From Goniomonas avonlea (taxonomy: Eukaryota; Cryptophyceae; Goniomonadida; Goniomonadaceae): 10,101 bases of DNA. The position numbers were made by a program, and so were the translations under genes. The stretch covers positions 1-10,101 of the forward strand of contig QUTJ01031157.1 in NCBI GenBank assembly GCA_003573635.1, given 5' to 3'. Every line of letters begins with the position of its first letter. Position 1 is the first letter of the stretch. Below, piece after piece: positions 7,601-10,101 of this stretch. Under the pieces are notes generated by a model. That model did no database searches, was not told the DNA's origin, and was given only the letters and a program-made list of their open reading frames with translations.

Positions 7601-9746
7601 TTTGGCATATTCTTGTTCGCTTAGACGATTGACAGGTGCTTGCTCGGCTCAGCGAAGAAGTCAAAAAATCCAACGGGTTCGAGCAAAACGTGAGTTATGG
7701 AGTTCCAAGTTTGACATTGTGCCCTTTCAATCGATTCGTCTGGACAAAACTTGACTCCTGTGGAGGGGCCGTGCGAGTCATTGTTTCAACTTCCCAAGTC
7801 TAAGATTCGTCACCAATTCCCAAATTTCCAGGTGGCGCAAACAAAAATGCAGGCGCTGAAAGAATTCGGAGTGCAGGTGCGCCTTGTGAACCGTCACAGC
7901 CAAACTCCTTTCTGCTGCTCTGCCCGTGGGTTGTTGTCGTGTTTGGTCTCGCGTGTATGGCGAGTGGGTAGCACCTACCAGTCTAGTTCGAGCAATTTGG
8001 GCTGTAACGTGTTCCTAAACTCTCCAAACTGGGGAGAGTGGGAGAGAGGGAGAGGCCACGAGGGCCAAGGAATCAAACGCTGTGAGTGCCGTTAAGAGTG
8101 AGTGAGGGTGAGGGGGGTTGAGGCAACCAGGGAGGGGGCGGAGGGAGGGAGGGAGGGAGGGAGGATAAGAGTGTCAGGTTATGAGTTTTTGGCGTGGTTG
8201 AGGTATCGATCCGTGGAACATCAGGTTTTAACCGGGCACGCAGAACAAATTCCCAATTGTGAAGTTCGCCAACGGCCGAATTGAGACGATTTTGCCGGCT
8301 ACCTTCTCCTTGCACGTGCCTTCTACCGGTTCGTGTCAACGTTTGCAGCTACCACTGCAATTGTGCTGGGCTCTCACCATCCATAAGAGTCAGGTACGCA
8401 CATCTTGAATCTTCATATGTCATCCAGATGGTGAGATTGACCAGTCCACCGTAAGGCTGACCAACGGTGTCTCTTCTTGGTCCAGAATCCTGTTCACTAG
8501 TGTCGGGGCAATACCGCTAATGCTCATATTTGCCAGGGTGCCACGCTTGACAAGGTCAGAGTGGATCTCGCTGGCGCTTTTGCGGAGGGTCAATGTTATG
8601 TCGCATTGAGCCGTGCACGGACCCTTGATGGGCTTCAAGTTGTAAATTTCTCTTCCCGCAATATTAAGGTGCGAACGAACGAAGGGATTTCTTGTGGATG
8701 TGGCCCTCGAAATGTTTTATGAACCTGCTGCCGCGTGCCTGGGACAGTAAATTATCCCTCCGTGCCCATGCACGGGCTGATGGGTCCAACAGGTTAATCC
8801 TGCAGTGAAGCGGTTTTATGCAGCCGCGGAGAAAGGGGAAACTCTTCCGTTCGAGCCATACACGGGCCATGCAGAACCGGCGCCGGCGACACCTCGACCT
8901 GACCAATGGGACGGTGGTGTGCAACAGCAGAATAACCGAGTTATGCTCGGGGCTGGCGGCACGGTTTACAACAAACCTGGTGGTAATGCAGGTGAAACAC
9001 ATCCTTCTCTTTACTTTCAGCGTCCGCGATCCACAACACGCTCCATCAGCACCCAGGTTCGAGTTTGTGCGTGAACTCTCTCTCTCTCTGGCGTCCATGG
9101 CATCTAGCGAAATGTATTCCAAACCAACACATCGCACGCCACACTTCCATTAGATCAGTCATGGCCAAGTTTTCTCCTTGCGTGTATCGGCAAGCGTTGA
9201 GTTCATTGCATCTCAGAACCCGACGAGACCTCATCGCAGCCAAGACACAGCCGTCTTTCAGCAACCTACTTGGGTTCGAGCGACTAGCCAAAAATGTCCC
9301 CGGAACTTGCTTCAAGTGCGGGAAACCAGGACACTATGCCAACAACTGCCCGTCACTGGGTGGTCAAGGTGGTAGTGCTGGCGGTGGAGCCGCAGGTGTG
9401 AACCAGCTGGCTTTGTACTCCCCCTCTCCTTCTCCTCTCGCACTCCTTATAGCCCCCCCCATTCCCCGCCTCTCCCTCCCCTTCCCTCTCCCATCCTCTC
9501 CCTCTCCCCCTCTGCTCCTTTCTTCCCTCCCCGTCAACATTCTAAATGCACCAGGCCTAACCCAGCCTCGCCGCAGCCTCGTCGCAGCCGTCGTTGATCT
9601 GCTTTAAGTGTAGACAACCAGGACACTTCGCCACTAGCTGCCCGTCACTGGGCGGCGGTGGTGGGACTGGGAGTGTCCGTAAAGGTGGTTGTTTTAAATG
9701 TGGAAAAGACGACCATTGGGCGCGTGACTGCCCTGGCGCAAAGTGA
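4662..9746 (+). CDS. PIF1: PIF1-family DNA helicase with C-terminal CCHC zinc knuckles, 23 exons
   Basis: 5'-to-3' superfamily 1B DNA helicase acting on G-quadruplexes, telomeres and replication forks in nucleus or mitochondrion. Exons: 4662-4934, 4983-5037, 5084-5176, 5232-5310, 5358-5446, 5496-5554, 5772-5845, 5892-5964, 6076-6240, 6463-6569, 6752-6770, 6830-6872, 6934-6971, 7027-7152, 7267-7294, 7345-7385, 7636-7689, 7832-7876, 8244-8393, 8537-8668, 8793-8991, 9240-9395, 9577-9746; about 755 residues. Motifs in order: Q-motif-like LNTMQQ (~86-91), Walker A GSGGTGKS (107-114, Lys113), [20 protein letters not shown], Walker [10 protein letters not shown] (182-190), [12 protein letters not shown] (217-228), [10 protein letters not shown] (256-265), [11 protein letters not shown] (420-430), [52 protein letters not shown] (556-566), then three CX2CX4HX4C knuckles. 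The ATG has A at -3. The N-terminus (1-91) is acidic and proline-rich without an obvious mitochondrial presequence. Exons 11-14 (6752-7152) are the least certain. Confidence 0.93.
5038..5083 (+). other. 46-nt intron splitting the Walker A codons
   Basis: A phase-1 intron interrupts the second glycine codon of the GG pair in GSGGTGKS. It has donor GTACC, a TTACTGA branch-like sequence and acceptor ATTATAG. Splicing exactly restores the P-loop, which makes this one of the most secure junctions in the window. One ambiguous base (5045) lies inside it. Confidence 0.85.
5555..5771 (+). other. 217-nt intron before [12 protein letters not shown]
   Basis: This segment separates the exon ending FGGMQ from the one starting [10 protein letters not shown], which are contiguous in PIF1 proteins. 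It is bounded by CAG/GTGACC and CGTGCAG and contains in-frame stops. No feature beyond intron sequence was recognised in it. Confidence 0.8.
6972..7026 (+). other. Least certain junction of the helicase gene
   Basis: Exon 13 ([12 protein letters not shown]) must be joined to exon 14 (ACVVLKRR...). The acceptor CTCTTGCAG at 7026 is good, but the only in-phase donors are weak: GTTATT at 6972, or GTGCCG at 6954. The more consensus-like GTGAAC at 6983 would put exon 14 out of frame. Residues 385-420 of the model should be treated as provisional. Confidence 0.4.
7877..8243 (+). other. 367-nt intron 18, with purine-rich G-tract region
   Basis: The longest intron of the window lies between [15 protein letters not shown] and [11 protein letters not shown]. 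Its second half is strongly purine-rich, and 8130-8161 holds at least six G-tracts of three or more separated by one or a few bases. No alternative exon with a coding appearance was found inside it. Confidence 0.75.
8130..8161 (+). repeat. GGGA repeat with G-quadruplex potential
   Basis: Consecutive runs of G (8130-8132, 8134-8138, 8143-8145, 8147-8149, 8151-8153, 8155-8157, 8159-8161) are mostly spaced by a single A. This fits the G3+N1-7 quadruplex pattern with very short loops. It lies on the coding strand of the helicase intron, so both the DNA and the pre-mRNA could fold. Confidence 0.8.
9240..9395 (+). other. Exon 22: first CCHC zinc knuckle
   Basis: The exon encodes [14 protein letters not shown] (CX2CX4HX4C; zinc ligands Cys671, Cys674, His679, Cys684) followed by a Gly/Ser/Ala linker. 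Knuckles of this type bind single-stranded nucleic acid. Acceptor choice is ambiguous. AG at 9239 joins in phase to the donor at 8992 (preferred). AG at 9250 would join in phase to a donor at 9057, giving a tail 18 residues longer. Confidence 0.75.
9396..9576 (+). other. Pyrimidine-rich intron 22
   Basis: A 181-nt intron almost entirely of C and T between 9420 and 9538, from donor GTGTGA to acceptor GCCGCAG. Reading through it from exon 22 gives a Ser/Pro/Leu low-complexity frame that misses the second knuckle, so it is best treated as an intron. Confidence 0.75.
9577..9746 (+). other. Exon 23: second and third CCHC zinc knuckles and stop
   Basis: The terminal coding exon encodes [14 protein letters not shown] (ligands 708, 711, 716, 721) and [14 protein letters not shown] (738, 741, 746, 751), separated by a glycine-rich linker. 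It ends PGAK with TGA at 9744-9746. The branch-like CCTAACC at 9556-9562 precedes the acceptor GCCGCAG (9576). Confidence 0.85.
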
Positions 9747-9965
9747 TCGGACGAATGCCTAAGGCAGAACCTACAATGCATGGTTACGTTTCCTTGAACG
9801 TTGGCTTTATCTGTGTCCCTAACTGTGTTATGGAGTTGGTTCCTTGGAGGATCATGCCCTGCTGTGATCAGTCTTTTTTGTAAAATTTATGATCATTCCA
9901 CCATACATATGCTGTCCTCACGACGGAGGGTTGGCGTGCGAGACTGGCCGGTGGGTACGATCGTT
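9747..9965. other. 3' flank of the helicase gene
   Basis: 219 nt between the helicase stop and the possible minus-strand stop at 9966. It is AT-richer than its surroundings around 9878-9895. No canonical AATAAA was seen on the plus strand. It presumably holds the 3' UTR of the helicase and perhaps that of a convergent gene. Confidence 0.5.
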
Positions 9966-10101
9966 TCACACTCTCTCGGTGGCACGCTCCAAGCCTTTTG
10001 CGAACGCTTGCACTACGTGCACATGCTGATTGGACGGCTGCGAAAACTGCAGCTGAGCAGCCTGCGGTGTCTGGGGATGAGGGGGTGGGGGCCTGAGAGG
10101 A
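9966..10101 (-). CDS. Possible 3' end of a convergent minus-strand gene
   Basis: From the window edge an open minus-strand frame of about 44 codons ends in a TGA at 9968-9966. It begins Pro-rich and becomes Gln-rich (QTPQAAQLQFSQPSNQ), then ends in a segment that could be a helix (VVQAFAKGLERATERV). Gln/Pro composition followed by a charged helix looks protein-like, but there is no recognised domain and the length is short. If real, it is the 3' end of a gene convergent with the helicase. Confidence 0.35.
   Translation of the reverse strand, partial: PLRPPPPHPQTPQAAQLQFSQPSNQHVHVVQAFAKGLERATERV

Noticed and set aside
8992-9020. A 29-nt intron
   Set aside because: It is in phase in one three-intron solution but shorter than every other intron in the window. 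Direct splicing 8991 to 9240 is simpler and fits the exon duplication.
9065-9607. 180-codon plus-strand open frame containing the first zinc knuckle
   Set aside because: The knuckle part is real, but the upstream part lies in the intron 8992-9239 and the downstream part is the pyrimidine-rich intron 9396-9576. Reading through loses the second and third knuckles.
4662-9746. Helitron transposon (Rep-helicase with PIF1-like domain and zinc fingers)
   Set aside because: No HUH/Rep nuclease motif is present before the helicase, no Helitron end structures were seen, and the gene is densely intron-split with a short acidic N-terminus, as expected for a host PIF1.
1-10101. tRNA, rRNA or other structured RNA genes
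   Set aside because: No tRNA-like arms or conserved rRNA stretches were noticed by eye. A covariance-model scan was not possible here.

Overview
This window looks like nuclear DNA of an intron-rich unicellular eukaryote. The coding regions only make sense once split into many exons at GT...AG junctions, many introns are just 45-60 nt, and several carry a TACTAAT/CTAAC/CTGAC-like branch site shortly before the acceptor. No bacterial ribosome binding sites, operons or RNA genes were seen. The lineage cannot be fixed from the sequence. Nine ambiguous bases (3278, 3279, 3329, 3345, 3594, 4223, 4402, 5045, 5386) lie in the middle of the window.

Layout. Two genes diverge from a 199-bp intergenic region (4463-4661). 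Leftwards (minus strand, 4462 down to 1098) runs a secreted protein of about 614 residues. It has a signal peptide and many chlamydial-Pmp-like 'GGA / FxxN' repeats, so it is very probably a right-handed beta-helix surface or extracellular protein. I could assemble 13 exons in consistent phase. Four further minus-strand exons (883-130) encode a non-repetitive, partly helical segment that is either its C-terminus or a separate gene. Rightwards (plus strand, 4662-9746) runs a PIF1-family DNA helicase of about 755 residues. I assembled it from 23 exons, with a short acidic N-terminus carrying a SUMO-interaction-like motif and a C-terminal tail with three CCHC zinc knuckles.

The shared upstream region contains a perfect 12-bp palindrome, TTTCGCGCGAAA, 19 bp before the helicase ATG. 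It matches the E2F/DP consensus and suggests cell-cycle (S-phase) control of the helicase. Tandem inverted CCAAT boxes lie nearer the beta-helix gene. At both window edges are possible 3' ends of further, convergent genes (plus strand 3-86, minus strand 10101-9966), both weakly supported.

The two main genes share a promoter region but no evident pathway: one product should be secreted, the other nuclear or mitochondrial. All gene models were made by eye from reading frame, splice signals and family motifs, and exon boundaries marked as uncertain should be treated so.
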